A DNA stretch of 64,000 nt from Alkalihalobacterium chitinilyticum (GCF_029028005.1 NZ_JAOTPO010000001.1:248001-312000); one strand, 5' to 3'; shown: positions 1 to 8,825, numbered from the stretch's first letter. Numbers and translations are program-made. Notes: generated by a model not told the origin, from the sequence alone.

Positions 1-42
1 TGGATTGACATGACCACATTCGCATTTAATTTCTTTACTCAT
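1..42 (-). CDS. resB: ResB N-terminus, cytochrome c biogenesis (partial)
   Basis: Only the first 14 codons lie in the window; the gene continues past base 1. They read MSKEIKCECGHVNP, which matches the zinc-ribbon-like start of Bacillus ResB. A ribosome site (GAGGTG) sits seven bases before the ATG, inside the gap after resA. ResB is a membrane protein that works with ResC in haem delivery to c-type cytochromes. The call rests on this short peptide plus its place directly downstream of resA, so it is good but not certain. Confidence 0.75.
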   Translation of the reverse strand, partial: MSKEIKCECGHVNP

Positions 43-54
43 GTGAACACCTCA

Positions 55-582
55 TTAGGATTGCGGTTTTATCTCTTCTAAAAATTTTCTTACGATTGGC
101 TCGTCCATAAATCCAGTATGCACCCGGACGACTTCTCCAAATTCATCAATTAAAATTGTGGTTGGAAGTGGACGAATTCCATAAGCTTCTGTAATTTTCC
201 GTCCTTTGTCGATAGCGACTGGAAACGACAGCTTGTACCGGTCTACAAAATTTTGAACGACCAAATCGGACTCGTCTACATTTAGTGCGATGATCTCAAT
301 TCCTTGATCTTTATACTCGTGGTAAAGCTCTTCCATTATAGGCATTTCTTTTTCGCACGGTGGACAAAATGTTCCCCAAAAGTTTAAGAAAACACCTTTC
401 CCTTCTAGTTCTCTTAATTCAATCGTTTCGCCGACTAAATCAGCAACGACAAAATTTTTGGCCTTATCTCCTGCACGAACAACCGATTGATCTGAAAAGA
501 AGTTGATATAGAACGTATAACCGATAGCGATCGTGATGATTGCTAAAATGGAACTACGAATAATAAGCCTTCTTTGTTTCAT
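55..582 (-). CDS. resA: ResA, membrane-anchored thiol-disulfide oxidoreductase
   Basis: A 175-residue thioredoxin-fold protein with one N-terminal membrane segment (about residues 7-26) and the active site CPPC at residues 73-76 within FWGTFCPPCEKEMP. ResA reduces the haem-binding cysteines of apocytochrome c on the outer face of the membrane so that ResBC can attach haem. The start was placed at the second ATG, because a GGGGAG ribosome site precedes it; an upstream in-frame ATG at 600 would put that site inside the gene. It is followed 12 bases later by resB, the usual Bacillus order. Confidence 0.9.
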   Translation of the reverse strand: MKQRRLIIRSSILAIITIAIGYTFYINFFSDQSVVRAGDKAKNFVVADLVGETIELRELEGKGVFLNFWGTFCPPCEKEMPIMEELYHEYKDQGIEIIALNVDESDLVVQNFVDRYKLSFPVAIDKGRKITEAYGIRPLPTTILIDEFGEVVRVHTGFMDEPIVRKFLEEIKPQS

Positions 583-777
583 TATGCTCTCCCCTCTCAT
601 AAAGAAAAACGCGTCGGGCGTTTATCTCAAAAGTAAGAAGTGTTGTTAGATTGGTAGAAATCGACTTTGATACGTGCCCACTTCTTTTCTTCTCAACTAC
701 CTTTTACTCACAGATGATTTGACTATGTGATTGTTTCAAAGAAGTATGAAAAAAGTTTGAAGAAAATTTAAAAACAG

Positions 778-806
778 GTTAGAAAGAATGGTTTATTCTT
801 TCTAAC
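778..806 (-). terminator. Intrinsic terminator downstream of rluB
   Basis: A perfect 12-bp stem (778-789 with 795-806) with a 5-nt loop. Read leftward it is followed by CCTGTTTTTAAATTT, so it should end the rluB transcript. The opposite strand also has four Ts, so weak bidirectional activity is possible. The remaining 601-777 stretch is the resA upstream region, where I see no gene. Confidence 0.75.
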
Positions 807-876
807 TTTTAAATTACGACATTTTTCTACCTTTAGTCTTATTATAACTATGGGAATGTTGCTTATTTAGTTAAGA

Positions 877-1605
877 TTATGACTTTTGTGTGACAGCTAT
901 TTCTCGGAAATGTTTAACCTCAATTGGCTTCAAAGGCCTGAATTCGCCAGGTGTCAGTCCTGTAAGATCCAAGAAACCATATTGCTCTCTTTTTAATTTC
1001 ATCACTTGATAGCCTAGCGCTTCAAACATTCTGCGTACTTGACGATTTCTTCCTTCGTGTATTGTTAATTGAACAATTGATGTTTGATTTTTTTTATTCA
1101 CTGAAAGCACCTTAACTTTTGCAGGTGCCGTCTTGCCATCTTCTAGGCGAATCCCGTCTTTTAACTGCTTTAACTGTTCTCTTGTAGGGACACCTTTAAT
1201 TTTTGCAACATACACTTTATCAATTGTATGTCTTGGATGCATCAGAAGATTAGCAAACTCCCCGTCATTCGTTAACAGAATAAGTCCAGAAGTATCGTAG
1301 TCGAGTCTACCTACTGGAAAAATTCTTTCCTCTGCTTCGATAAAATCGGTTACGACTTTACGACCCTTGTCATCTGATACACTTGAGATGACGCCAGCTG
1401 GCTTATATAGCAAAAAATAAACCGGTTGTTCCCGGTCAATTGGCACTCCATTTACTTCTATGTCATCTTTATTAGCGTTTACTTTAACTCCTAATTCACG
1501 AACTATTTGACCGTTAACACTTACCCTTCCTTCAACTATTAACTGTTCTGCTTTTCTTCTTGATGTTACACCCGCTTGGGCAATAACTTTTTGTAATCGT
1601 TCCAT
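877..1605 (-). CDS. rluB: RluB, 23S rRNA pseudouridine synthase
   Basis: A 242-residue pseudouridine synthase of the RsuA/RluB/E/F family. Residues 1-50 form an S4 RNA-binding domain (LQKVIAQAGVTSRRKAEQLI), followed by the catalytic domain with GRLDYDTSGLILLTNDG, whose Asp is the nucleophile, and a C-terminal EGRNRQVRRM motif. In B. subtilis the enzyme modifies a uridine in helix 93 of 23S rRNA. GAGGTGAAAAT precedes the ATG. The position between resA and spmB is conserved among bacilli. Confidence 0.92.
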   Translation of the reverse strand: MERLQKVIAQAGVTSRRKAEQLIVEGRVSVNGQIVRELGVKVNANKDDIEVNGVPIDREQPVYFLLYKPAGVISSVSDDKGRKVVTDFIEAEERIFPVGRLDYDTSGLILLTNDGEFANLLMHPRHTIDKVYVAKIKGVPTREQLKQLKDGIRLEDGKTAPAKVKVLSVNKKNQTSIVQLTIHEGRNRQVRRMFEALGYQVMKLKREQYGFLDLTGLTPGEFRPLKPIEVKHFREIAVTQKS

Positions 1606-1783
1606 ATTTTCACCTCATTGAACATCTTAAAGCTTCTGATGTAAATTCTCAAGTTTTCATTATTATAGGCTAATTATTGTCACTTTTTACATATTAGATA
1701 AGCTAGACTTAATAATCAATACTTTTTATTTTTTATTTCTTGCTCTTTAGGGTACTTGCACAACATTTGTGAGAAGATCAAAA

Positions 1784-1811
1784 GAAAAAAACACTAACCG
1801 GAGTTAGTGTT
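1784..1811 (-). terminator. Terminator of the dacB-spmA-spmB operon
   Basis: A perfect 9-bp stem (1790-1798 with 1803-1811) with loop CGGA, followed leftward by TTTTTTCTTT. It lies 11 bases after the spmB stop codon. Confidence 0.85.
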
Positions 1812-1822
1812 AATAATAAAGT

Positions 1823-2356
1823 TTACGGTCCAAACACTAATGTAACGATAACAATAGAAGCAATAATACCAACTATATCTGCTAAAAGCCCAACTTTTAA
1901 AGCATCACCCATTTTCTTAATCCCGACTGCTCCAAAATAAACGGTTAACACATACAATGTCGTGTCTGTACTTCCTTGCATCGTGGAGGCTAGTCTACCT
2001 ATGAAAGAGTCCGGACCATATGTAGCAATTAAATCTGTCGTCATTCCTAAAGCTCCTGTTCCAGAAATAGGCCGGATCATTGCTAGAGGAACAATTTCGC
2101 TAGGAACACCAATCGCATGCAATACCGGCCTTAATGAATCAATAATAAAGTCCATTGCTCCTGATGCCCGAAAAACTGATATAGCTACAAGCATTCCAAC
2201 TAAATAAGGAATGATTGAAATGGCCATTGAAAAGCCTTCTTTTGCTCCCTCAACAAACGTTTCATACGTAGGAACTTTTTTGTATGTTCCATATAACAAA
2301 ATAAAAGCGATAAGCATTGGAATTATCCATATTGATATTACTGTTATCCATCCCAT
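1823..2356 (-). CDS. spmB: SpmB, spore maturation membrane protein
   Basis: A 177-residue, strongly hydrophobic protein with about five membrane segments and the nucleoside-recognition (Gate) type motif region around SIIPYLVGMLVAISVFRASG. SpmA and SpmB are needed for full spore core dehydration and heat resistance in B. subtilis; their biochemical role is not settled. A strong AGGAGGAGGT site precedes the ATG. It follows spmA by two bases and ends at the operon terminator, so it is the last gene of a dacB-spmA-spmB transcript. Confidence 0.92.
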   Translation of the reverse strand: MGWITVISIWIIPMLIAFILLYGTYKKVPTYETFVEGAKEGFSMAISIIPYLVGMLVAISVFRASGAMDFIIDSLRPVLHAIGVPSEIVPLAMIRPISGTGALGMTTDLIATYGPDSFIGRLASTMQGSTDTTLYVLTVYFGAVGIKKMGDALKVGLLADIVGIIASIVIVTLVFGP

Positions 2357-2358
2357 GC

Positions 2359-2946
2359 TTACCTCCTCCTCATTCGACGATAATAAAAATATCGATCAAT
2401 TAGAATGGCACCAACCGTTGAACAAAATGTAGCAAGTATCGTTGTCCCGACAATTTCTGTAGGTGATACTGAATCATAGGTCATACGAATTGAAATAACA
2501 GTCGTTGGTATTAACGTAATACTAGCGGTATTGATCGCTAATAAGGTAATCATTGATCGACTAGCTTCGTCTCGGTCACCATTTAACCTGCGTAACTCTT
2601 GCATTGCTTTAATCCCCATAGGTGTAGCCGCATTTCCCAAACCAAACATATTTGCTGTCATGTTGGAAAGAATGTAACCCATTGCTGGATGATTACTAGG
2701 TACTTCCGGAAATAATCTAGTTGCAATTGGCCTCAACAGTTTTGCTAATCCGTCTAACAGACCGGCACTCTGTGCAATTTTCATCATCCCCAGCCAAAAA
2801 ACAAGGATACTTATTAGCCCGAAGCAAATGGTGACTGCATCTTTAGCACCTGCAAATATAGCTTCATTTACCTCAGGCATTTTCCCATTTATTCCTGCAA
2901 AAATTAGTCCAATGATGAGCATGGTCACCCAAATGATATTAATCAA
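2359..2946 (-). CDS. spmA: SpmA, spore maturation membrane protein
   Basis: A 195-residue membrane protein with a Gate-type domain (MIINIIWV start, then GLLDGLAKLLRPIATRLFPEVP). It acts with SpmB in the last steps of spore core dehydration. The ATG overlaps the 3' end of dacB by 8 bases and the gene ends two bases before spmB, which points to translational coupling. The C-terminus is basic (YYRRMRRR). Family and gene order agree, so the call is firm. Confidence 0.92.
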   Translation of the reverse strand: MINIIWVTMLIIGLIFAGINGKMPEVNEAIFAGAKDAVTICFGLISILVFWLGMMKIAQSAGLLDGLAKLLRPIATRLFPEVPSNHPAMGYILSNMTANMFGLGNAATPMGIKAMQELRRLNGDRDEASRSMITLLAINTASITLIPTTVISIRMTYDSVSPTEIVGTTILATFCSTVGAILIDRYFYYRRMRRR

Positions 2947-4093
2947 TGATTTTCACTCCCAAAGTGAGAAAGAAAATTTCCTTTATTTGAGACCAAAATC
3001 CTTTTTTCTCCTCTTCTATTGGTGTTAAGAAATAAAGAGGGATACTATTTAATGTTTTACCATTCATTGTTATAGTTAACTTCCCAACCGGTTGGGGCAT
3101 ATAAATATTATTGGCCTCTTCACCTTTTGGGGGACGATATAGGGTAATATCCTTTTTTACGCCTTCTCTTTCTTTCACAGTAAGCGGGTACTTAAATGTA
3201 TATGGTATATAAACTCTATCTTTGTAGAATTCATCTTGAATACCCTTGATCGTTCCTTCCTCTGCGAGAGTCTCGACTTGATATCGGTCAAATGCAGAAT
3301 TAAATAGATTCATATGATCGTTCCAGTCACTTGGTGCATTTAAAGTAACACAAATTAAATCTAGATCTTCTTTTGTCGCTGTTGACACAAGCGTTCTTTT
3401 CGCTCTTTTTGTGAAACCTGTCTTACCGCCTGTAGAGTATTTGTATAATTGAGTAAGAAGTCTATTTTTATTTTGCCAGTAACTATATACGTCACCTTCT
3501 CTTTGTGCCTTATAATTTTTAGTAGACGAAATTTCTCGATATTGCTCGCTCTCCATTGCATACTGCGTAAGCTTCGCCATGTCATAAGCGGTTGAATAAT
3601 GTTCTTCATGATCATCAAGTCCGTGTGGGTTTGAGAAAACGGTTCGATTCATACCGATTTCTTGAGCTTTTTGATTCATTAAATAAACGAACCCTTCAAG
3701 ACTTCCCCCAACATGTTCGGCTATCGCGACAGCAGCATCATTTCCAGACCGGAGCATAAGACCATACACTAAATCCTCAAGCTTAATTTTTTCTCCAGCT
3801 TTTAAATAAAGGGACGATCCTTCTGTTCCTTCCGCTCGAGTTGAAACTTTTACATACTCTTCCATCTTTCCTGATTCAACTGCTAGAATCGCTGTCATAA
3901 TCTTGGTAATACTAGCAATCCTCATTTGTTGATGTTCATTTTTCCCATATAATACTCGACCTGAAGATTGTTCAATTAAAATAGCCCCTTGGGCAGAGAC
4001 CGAAAAAGCCTCACTTTTACTCGTAAATGAAAATGTAGAAAGTAATAAACTAATAGATAAACATATGATTAGTACTTTTTTTCTCATGTACAT
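2939..4093 (-). CDS. dacB: DacB, sporulation D-alanyl-D-alanine carboxypeptidase (PBP5*)
   Basis: A 384-residue penicillin-binding protein of the S11 family with a signal peptide (residues 3-28). Catalytic motifs are SITK (Ser61, Lys64), SGN in LRSGNDAAV and KTG in GGKTGFTKRA. It trims peptide side chains in spore cortex peptidoglycan and so controls cortex cross-linking. The start at 4093 was chosen because GGCGGGG lies six bases upstream; an upstream in-frame ATG at 4156 lies within the promoter. First gene of the dacB-spmA-spmB operon. Confidence 0.92.
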   Translation of the reverse strand: MYMRKKVLIICLSISLLLSTFSFTSKSEAFSVSAQGAILIEQSSGRVLYGKNEHQQMRIASITKIMTAILAVESGKMEEYVKVSTRAEGTEGSSLYLKAGEKIKLEDLVYGLMLRSGNDAAVAIAEHVGGSLEGFVYLMNQKAQEIGMNRTVFSNPHGLDDHEEHYSTAYDMAKLTQYAMESEQYREISSTKNYKAQREGDVYSYWQNKNRLLTQLYKYSTGGKTGFTKRAKRTLVSTATKEDLDLICVTLNAPSDWNDHMNLFNSAFDRYQVETLAEEGTIKGIQDEFYKDRVYIPYTFKYPLTVKEREGVKKDITLYRPPKGEEANNIYMPQPVGKLTITMNGKTLNSIPLYFLTPIEEEKKGFWSQIKEIFFLTLGVKIID

Positions 4094-4124
4094 ATAAATC
4101 CCCGCCTGAATAGTAGTTTGTACA

Positions 4125-4152
4125 AGTGTATGCACAAGAAAATGAAGTATGA
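4125..4152 (-). promoter_or_regulatory. Sigma-E promoter of dacB
   Basis: Read leftward: TCATACT (-35, 6 of 7 to KMATATT), a 13-base spacer, then CATACACT, a full match to the sigma-E -10 CATACAnT. Predicted transcript start is near 4117, 24 bases before the ATG. The dacB operon of B. subtilis is known to use sigma-E. Confidence 0.8.
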
Positions 4153-4253
4153 ACAAATTTGTCCAACTCCTAATAAAATGGAATACTTCCCCATCTATTT
4201 GAGAAAACTATCATGAATTAATTACTACTATAGTTAAGTGATTTGGTGATGAA

Positions 4254-4976
4254 ATGGACGATATTCTTAGAGAATCTGTCATTATACTGGCTCGCATTTT
4301 AACGATCTTTCCGTTGTTTTTAATGGTTACAATTTATATGGGTAAACGTTCGCTTGGCGAAATGCCTATATTTGACTTTCTCATCATTATTACATTATCT
4401 AATGTTATTGGTGCCGATATTGCCGACCCAACCGTTGATCATATTTATACCTATTTAGCTGTTATCGTCATTCCATTACTCCAAAAGTCGGTTGCTCGTT
4501 TATTAATATCCAATCGTAAATTAGGTAAGAAACTTACTTTTGAACCGACTTTAGTTATTCAAGATGGAAAAGTACTAGTTGAAAACTTAAGGAGGATACA
4601 ATATACCATCGATAATGTATTGCAAATGTTAAGGCAGAAAGATATCTTTGATATTCGGGAGGTTAAAGTCGCTATCATTGAAGGAAATGGACAAATGAGT
4701 GTAATGAAGCAAGAAAATAAGATGGAAGTTACCATTGAAGATATGAATTTAGAGAAAAAGAGTGTCAGTTTAGCTCTGCCTTTAATCGTAGAAGGTGAGG
4801 TTTACGAAGACATCTTAACTTATGTAGGCTTAGATCGTCCGTGGCTCATTAAAGAGTTACAAAAGAGAAGGATACCAAACGTGAATCGAATTTTTTTCGC
4901 TTCTATTAATCAAAATCAAGAACTTCATATTTCATTGAAAAAAGAAGAGCAACATATGCCTCCTTTTTATCATTAA
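4254..4976 (+). CDS. DUF421 (YetF-like) membrane protein, copy 1
   Basis: A 240-residue protein with three N-terminal membrane segments (about residues 8-28, 37-55, 63-83) and a soluble C-terminal YetF domain (from about 90: FEPTLVIQDGKVL, then RQKDIFDIREVKVAIIEGNG). DUF421 proteins are common in spore formers. One member, 2Duf, is tied to spore wet-heat resistance, but the function of this copy is unknown. GGTGAT precedes the ATG. It is divergent from dacB and convergent with the DUF421-DUF1657 gene at 5276. It has no C-terminal DUF1657 domain. Confidence 0.8.
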   Translation: MDDILRESVIILARILTIFPLFLMVTIYMGKRSLGEMPIFDFLIIITLSNVIGADIADPTVDHIYTYLAVIVIPLLQKSVARLLISNRKLGKKLTFEPTLVIQDGKVLVENLRRIQYTIDNVLQMLRQKDIFDIREVKVAIIEGNGQMSVMKQENKMEVTIEDMNLEKKSVSLALPLIVEGEVYEDILTYVGLDRPWLIKELQKRRIPNVNRIFFASINQNQELHISLKKEEQHMPPFYH

Positions 4977-4987
4977 CGTGAAATGAA

Positions 4988-5240
4988 AATAAGAAAAGCA
5001 CAAGCGCCCCTTTAGCCACGTACGAACTGGAGCACACCGTATGAGCTAAAGGAACACATGAATTTTGTAGGTTTATGTCGAGAAATCGATAAAATGAAAA
5101 AGTTGAATATAAAATCAGTAAAGTTAAAAATAAACTGAACTAAGTTGAAAATAAATTAACCAAAGTTGAAAATAAATGCATAAAGTTCTTAAAATCAAGC
5201 CAGTCTTGGAGCTAGACTCTGAATTTTATACTTTCTATCA
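4988..5240. repeat. Interspersed repeat, long copy with internal 21-bp tandem repeat
   Basis: Starts AGAAAAGCACAAGCGCCC and ends AGCTAGACTCTGAATTTTAT; the same ends occur at 21430-21540 and 51815-51870. Near the left end CCTTTAGC (5009-5016) pairs with GCTAAAGG (5045-5052). The inner part 5099-5190 holds five units beginning AAGTT at 5100, 5121, 5142, 5163 and 5183, a 21-base period with consensus near AAGTTGAAAATAAATTAACC. It lies between convergent genes. I recall similar repeats from other Bacillaceae. No gene was seen in it. Confidence 0.7.
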
Positions 5241-5242
5241 CT

Positions 5243-5277
5243 CAAAAACAAGAGGCAGCATCACAGATCCGCCTCTT
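5243..5277 (-). terminator. Terminator of the second SpoVA operon
   Basis: A 7-bp stem (5250-5256 with 5271-5277) with a 14-nt loop, followed leftward by GTTTTTGAG. The stem overlaps the stop codon of the DUF421-DUF1657 gene. Confidence 0.6.
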
Positions 5278-6133
5278 ATCTCAAAATTGGTTTTAACTTT
5301 TTCATTACATCGTCCATATCTTTAGCACAACGTTGATACATTTTTTTTGCCTGCTCGGACTCAGTCTCCATGGAGAAAACTTCCAAATCAGCTTGACACT
5401 TTTTAATCGATGCAAATAAAAGTGGTTTTTCAACAGGTTCTGGAATTTCAATTTGATCATCAAATACATCGACAGTTAACTCTCCATAGGAGTCTATTTG
5501 GCCTAAATAGACATTTTCAATAGCAACACCTATTTTGTCTAGTTCATGTTCTAACCATCTCCGGTTAAATCCTATAGTAGCAAGTGGTTCATCTAGAATT
5601 TTCCCGTCCATGATTACTGTTTCTGGCTGCTTAATTGGAGCGACCTGGATTTGCATATCCTTTGGCGTTAAAGGTTGATAATCTTTTTTTAATAGAACGT
5701 TAACTGCTCCATTTGGCTCTAGAACGGCAAACTCTACATCCGCAACACGGAAGACGTCTTTTGTTCTTAGTTTACTCAACAATTCGTCTGTCGTATATCG
5801 ACCTTTTCTAATATTATCTTCAAGGACTTTACCGTCTTTAATGATCGGGATGCCTTTACCACCGATTACATTTCGAAATGTCTTACTTTTTACAGATAAT
5901 GAACCGATAATGTAGGGGATAAAAATCCATATAAATAGAGCTATGGCTACATGGCCAGCGGGGATGCTTAATGCTACAGAACCAATTCCAACAATGATAG
6001 CCACCGCCGCCGCTACGATAAATTCAAAGTACGAAAGCTCTCCAATAGCTTTGCGTACAAAGAGTTTCGCACCAACCAAAACAACAATAATACCAACTGA
6101 TGAGCGTAAAACGATTTCTAACCAGCCTGGCAA
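5276..6133 (-). CDS. 2Duf-type protein (DUF421 + DUF1657), spore heat-resistance family
   Basis: A 285-residue membrane protein: three N-terminal membrane segments (about 8-80), a YetF/DUF421 soluble domain (about 90-225), and a C-terminal segment (about 238-285, ASIKKCQADLEVFSMETESE) that matches the small DUF1657 proteins at 6166 and 8826. This fusion is the hallmark of the 2Duf protein, the last gene of spoVA2mob, reported to increase spore wet-heat resistance through the inner membrane. The start is TTG at 6133, six bases after GAGAGGAGGG. Last gene of the operon. Confidence 0.85.
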   Translation of the reverse strand: MPGWLEIVLRSSVGIIVVLVGAKLFVRKAIGELSYFEFIVAAAVAIIVGIGSVALSIPAGHVAIALFIWIFIPYIIGSLSVKSKTFRNVIGGKGIPIIKDGKVLEDNIRKGRYTTDELLSKLRTKDVFRVADVEFAVLEPNGAVNVLLKKDYQPLTPKDMQIQVAPIKQPETVIMDGKILDEPLATIGFNRRWLEHELDKIGVAIENVYLGQIDSYGELTVDVFDDQIEIPEPVEKPLLFASIKKCQADLEVFSMETESEQAKKMYQRCAKDMDDVMKKLKPILR

Positions 6134-6165
6134 ATGAAACCCTCCTCTCTTAAATCTTTCATAAA

Positions 6166-6372
6166 CTAAAATCCATTATATTGAGGCTCTTCTCGTTCAA
6201 GTTCGCCGATTCTCTTTTCGATGTCGCCAATTACTTTTCTAGTGGTTAAGCAGGTTTCATGAAAAACTTGTCGCACTTCTTCATCTTCTGTTTCAATTGA
6301 AAATGTATTTAATGATGCCTCAATTCCCTTGAGTGAAGAAAGGCACTGTTTTACCTGTGAAGCTACTGTCAT
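6166..6372 (-). CDS. DUF1657 small protein, second in operon
   Basis: A 68-residue, predicted all-helical protein (MTVASQVKQCLSSLKGIEAS) with an acidic C-terminus ending EEPQYNGF. It is a paralogue of the 67-residue protein at 8826 and resembles the tail of the 2Duf protein at 5276. The family has no assigned biochemical role. GAGGGA lies five bases before the ATG. The gene sits between spoVAEb and the 2Duf gene, the spoVA2mob order, so an association with the 2Duf protein in the spore is a fair inference. Confidence 0.85.
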   Translation of the reverse strand: MTVASQVKQCLSSLKGIEASLNTFSIETEDEEVRQVFHETCLTTRKVIGDIEKRIGELEREEPQYNGF

Positions 6373-6384
6373 ATCAATCCCTCA

Positions 6385-6735
6385 CTATCCCTTAGGTTTA
6401 AAAATCAATGCTGCAAAAAAACCAAATATTATAGCGGCTGAAATACCCGCACTCGTAACTTCAAAAATCCCTGTAATAACACCGACTAACCCATGCTTTT
6501 CAGCTTCTGCCATGGCCCCATGAACTAATGCATTACCAAAACTTGTAATTGGGACGGTTGCACCAGCCCCCGCAAAGTCGATGAGCGGCTCATACAACCC
6601 AAACCCATCTAGTACGGCTCCTGTTACAACTAACGTGCTCATTGTATGTGCAGGGGTAAGTTTGAGAACATCCATTAAAATTTGTCCAATAACACAAATA
6701 ATACCTCCAACTACGAATGCCCAAAAAAAGATCAT
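6385..6735 (-). CDS. spoVAEb: SpoVAEb, second copy (spoVA2-type)
   Basis: A 116-residue membrane protein with about three segments and the family motifs [19 protein letters not shown] and [20 protein letters not shown]. It closely resembles the SpoVAEb at 30627. SpoVA proteins form the inner-membrane channel that moves Ca2+-dipicolinic acid during sporulation and germination. Its AGGAGGTGA ribosome site lies within the last codons of spoVAD, though 11 bases from the ATG, a long spacing. Third channel gene of the operon after spoVAC and spoVAD. Confidence 0.9.
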   Translation of the reverse strand: MIFFWAFVVGGIICVIGQILMDVLKLTPAHTMSTLVVTGAVLDGFGLYEPLIDFAGAGATVPITSFGNALVHGAMAEAEKHGLVGVITGIFEVTSAGISAAIIFGFFAALIFKPKG

Positions 6736-6740
6736 CGTTA

Positions 6741-7751
6741 TTAGTCACCTCCTGCTTCAATTGCAACTGCGTGGGCGATACATGGGATCGTTTCTTTTTG
6801 TTGAAATGATAATGGAGATAATAGAGCCCCTGTCGCTACAATTAACATTCGGTTAATTTCTCCACGTTTCATTCGATTAAGTAAATGCCCGTATGTAACT
6901 GCAGCAGAACAACCTGATCCACTTGCACCAGCGAGTACGGGTTGTTTCTCTCGATAAATCATTAAACCGCAATCTTGAAATTTTTCTTCAGTCAGCTCTA
7001 ATCCATGCTTTGCTAATAAATCAATTGCGATAGAGTGACCGATCTTGCCTAAATCGCCTGTTGCAATGAGATCATAATGGTCAGGACCAACTTGCATATC
7101 TCTTAAATGAGCTTCAATTGTATCAACAGCTGCTGGGGCCATGGCTGCTCCCATATTGAACGGATCACTTACCCCCATATCAACGACTCTTCCTATCGTT
7201 GCAGAAGTTACTCTCGGTCCGTTGCCTGTTTTTCCTAATAATCCAACGCCAGAGGCAGTTACCGTCCATTGAGCAGTCGGTGGTTTTTGAGCACCGTATT
7301 CCGTAGGGTATCTAAATTGCTTTTCTACAGCTGAGTTATGACTTGATGACCCAGTCAATATATAATTAGCTCCACCTCCGTTTAATATAAACGCTGATAA
7401 TGCTAATCCTTCCATTGAAGTTGAGCACGCCCCAAATAGCCCAATGTATGGAATACTTAATGTTCGACAAGCAAAACTCGTTGGCGTAATTTGATTGACT
7501 AAGTCACCTGCAATAATAAACTCCACAGCTTCTTTTTCTATTCCGCCTTTTTCAATCGCTTTATTACATGCTTCTTCAAATAAAATGCGATGTGCTTTTT
7601 CATAAGAGTCTTGTCCCATCCACATATCTTCGTGAAGCGTATCAAAATCGTCAGGAATATTTCCGTTCGCTTCAAAAGGACCACCGACAGTACCAGTAGA
7701 TAGGATGACAGGCTTTGATTCAAACGTCCAAGTTCGATGGCCGGTTAGCAT
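6741..7751 (-). CDS. spoVAD: SpoVAD, second copy (spoVA2-type)
   Basis: A 336-residue thiolase-fold protein, paralogue of the SpoVAD at 30977. Conserved stretches include [34 protein letters not shown] and [17 protein letters not shown]. SpoVAD binds dipicolinic acid and sits on the spore inner membrane. The start at 7751 was chosen because GGGGGGAT precedes that ATG, which overlaps the spoVAC stop by one base (TAATG); a GTG- or ATG-type start 15 bases upstream would lack a site. The tight overlap implies coupling with spoVAC. Confidence 0.9.
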   Translation of the reverse strand: MLTGHRTWTFESKPVILSTGTVGGPFEANGNIPDDFDTLHEDMWMGQDSYEKAHRILFEEACNKAIEKGGIEKEAVEFIIAGDLVNQITPTSFACRTLSIPYIGLFGACSTSMEGLALSAFILNGGGANYILTGSSSHNSAVEKQFRYPTEYGAQKPPTAQWTVTASGVGLLGKTGNGPRVTSATIGRVVDMGVSDPFNMGAAMAPAAVDTIEAHLRDMQVGPDHYDLIATGDLGKIGHSIAIDLLAKHGLELTEEKFQDCGLMIYREKQPVLAGASGSGCSAAVTYGHLLNRMKRGEINRMLIVATGALLSPLSFQQKETIPCIAHAVAIEAGGD

Positions 7752-8230
7752 TATAATCCCCCCCATTGAATAACAATTGTTTTAATAATGGCAATTACAA
7801 ACGCGGCTACCGTTCCAAAAACAATAACTGAACCAGCTAATTTAAACATATTACCACCAACACCAAGCACATACCCTTCCGTACGATGTTCAATGGCAGC
7901 ACTAGCTACAGAATTAGCAAATCCAGTAACAGGGACAGCTGTTCCAGCACCAGCTATTTGTGCTATCCGATCATACACACCAAATCCTGTTAGTAATACC
8001 GATAGAAAAATCAGAAATGCCACGGTTGGATTACCTGCAGTACGTTCTGTAAAATCAAAAAATGTATAAAAGAAAGTTTGTACGAACTGACCGAACAAAC
8101 AAATTAAACCACCAATAAAAAAAGCACGAATACAATTTTTAAGCCATGGTCGTTTAATTTCATGTTCACTAGCGAATTTTTGGTATTCTTGTTGCACTGG
8201 GGTTAAGTTTTTCTTTTTTTGATCAGACAT
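7751..8230 (-). CDS. spoVAC: SpoVAC, second copy (spoVA2-type)
   Basis: A 159-residue membrane protein with four predicted segments after a basic, soluble N-terminus of about 30 residues. The motif GAGTAVPVTGFANSVASAAI is typical of SpoVAC, which in B. subtilis behaves as a mechanosensitive channel for dipicolinic acid. A second copy lies at 32045. It overlaps spoVAD by one base and follows the YhcN-like lipoprotein gene by 15 bases, as in spoVA2mob operons. Confidence 0.9.
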   Translation of the reverse strand: MSDQKKKNLTPVQQEYQKFASEHEIKRPWLKNCIRAFFIGGLICLFGQFVQTFFYTFFDFTERTAGNPTVAFLIFLSVLLTGFGVYDRIAQIAGAGTAVPVTGFANSVASAAIEHRTEGYVLGVGGNMFKLAGSVIVFGTVAAFVIAIIKTIVIQWGGL

Positions 8231-8245
8231 AGTTCGCTCCTCACT

Positions 8246-8692
8246 TTACCCTTTCATATCTTCTTCAAGTTTTTTTAACCTTTTGTCCAATTCTTCTTTT
8301 GAAATCCTCTCCTGTTTTAGCTGTCTTTCCAATTTTTCAAGCTCCATAAATATTTTTTTATCAGTTGAGAGAAAAATTGTTGAGTTAGGATAGCGTTTTT
8401 TCACTCGCTCAAAACCATCTTTTCTAATTCCTTCTAAATGGAGCCTGTCAAAATGTTTAACAGCTGGTGCGATGTAGATGTTGTCCTGATTGGCAACCCC
8501 TCTCACCTCAATCACCTCATCCATTGAAAGGACAATCTTTTTAGCATTGTCAGCTTGCGTTTGATCAACAATAGCTTCTTGACCAATAAACAGCGGAGTT
8601 TGTTCTTGTTGTTGTAAGTTCATTTGACCACAACCAACCTGCATGCAAACTAACGTAAAAAAAGTTAAAATAAATAAGGAAAACTTTTTCAT
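8246..8692 (-). CDS. YhcN/YlaJ-like spore lipoprotein
   Basis: A 148-residue protein with an N-terminal signal segment ending in a cysteine-containing stretch (LVCMQVGCGQ), a YhcN/YlaJ-type middle (KHFDRLHLEGIRKDGFERVK) and a charged, coiled-coil-like tail (about 115-148). YhcN-type lipoproteins are found in the spore inner membrane. The lipobox is not canonical: VGC has Gln at -3, so the lipidated Cys is uncertain. The ATG at 8692 follows AGGGTGG by five bases; a GTG three codons earlier overlaps that site. Its place before spoVAC fits spoVA2mob. Confidence 0.75.
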   Translation of the reverse strand: MKKFSLFILTFFTLVCMQVGCGQMNLQQQEQTPLFIGQEAIVDQTQADNAKKIVLSMDEVIEVRGVANQDNIYIAPAVKHFDRLHLEGIRKDGFERVKKRYPNSTIFLSTDKKIFMELEKLERQLKQERISKEELDKRLKKLEEDMKG

Positions 8693-8787
8693 TGAAACCA
8701 CCCTATTCTCAGCTTCTTATTGATTATAGTTTGACAAATGTCCGATATTATATGTAACCGATTTTGCATTGTATAAACTGTAAGAAG

Positions 8788-8814
8788 AAGGTTGACGTTT
8801 ATCACATCAACCTT
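8788..8814 (-). terminator. Weak hairpin between DUF1657 and the lipoprotein gene
   Basis: An 8-bp stem (8788-8795 with 8807-8814) with an 11-nt loop, followed leftward by CTTCTTAC. It lies 11 bases after the DUF1657 stop. The short, broken T-tract suggests partial termination or a processing site inside the operon, which could make the first small gene more abundant than the rest. Confidence 0.45.
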
Positions 8815-8825
8815 TAACCAGTATG

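Noticed and set aside
2939-2946. Overlap of spmA and dacB as a possible frameshift
   Set aside because: Both proteins are full length with family-typical ends; the 8-base overlap is ordinary coupling.
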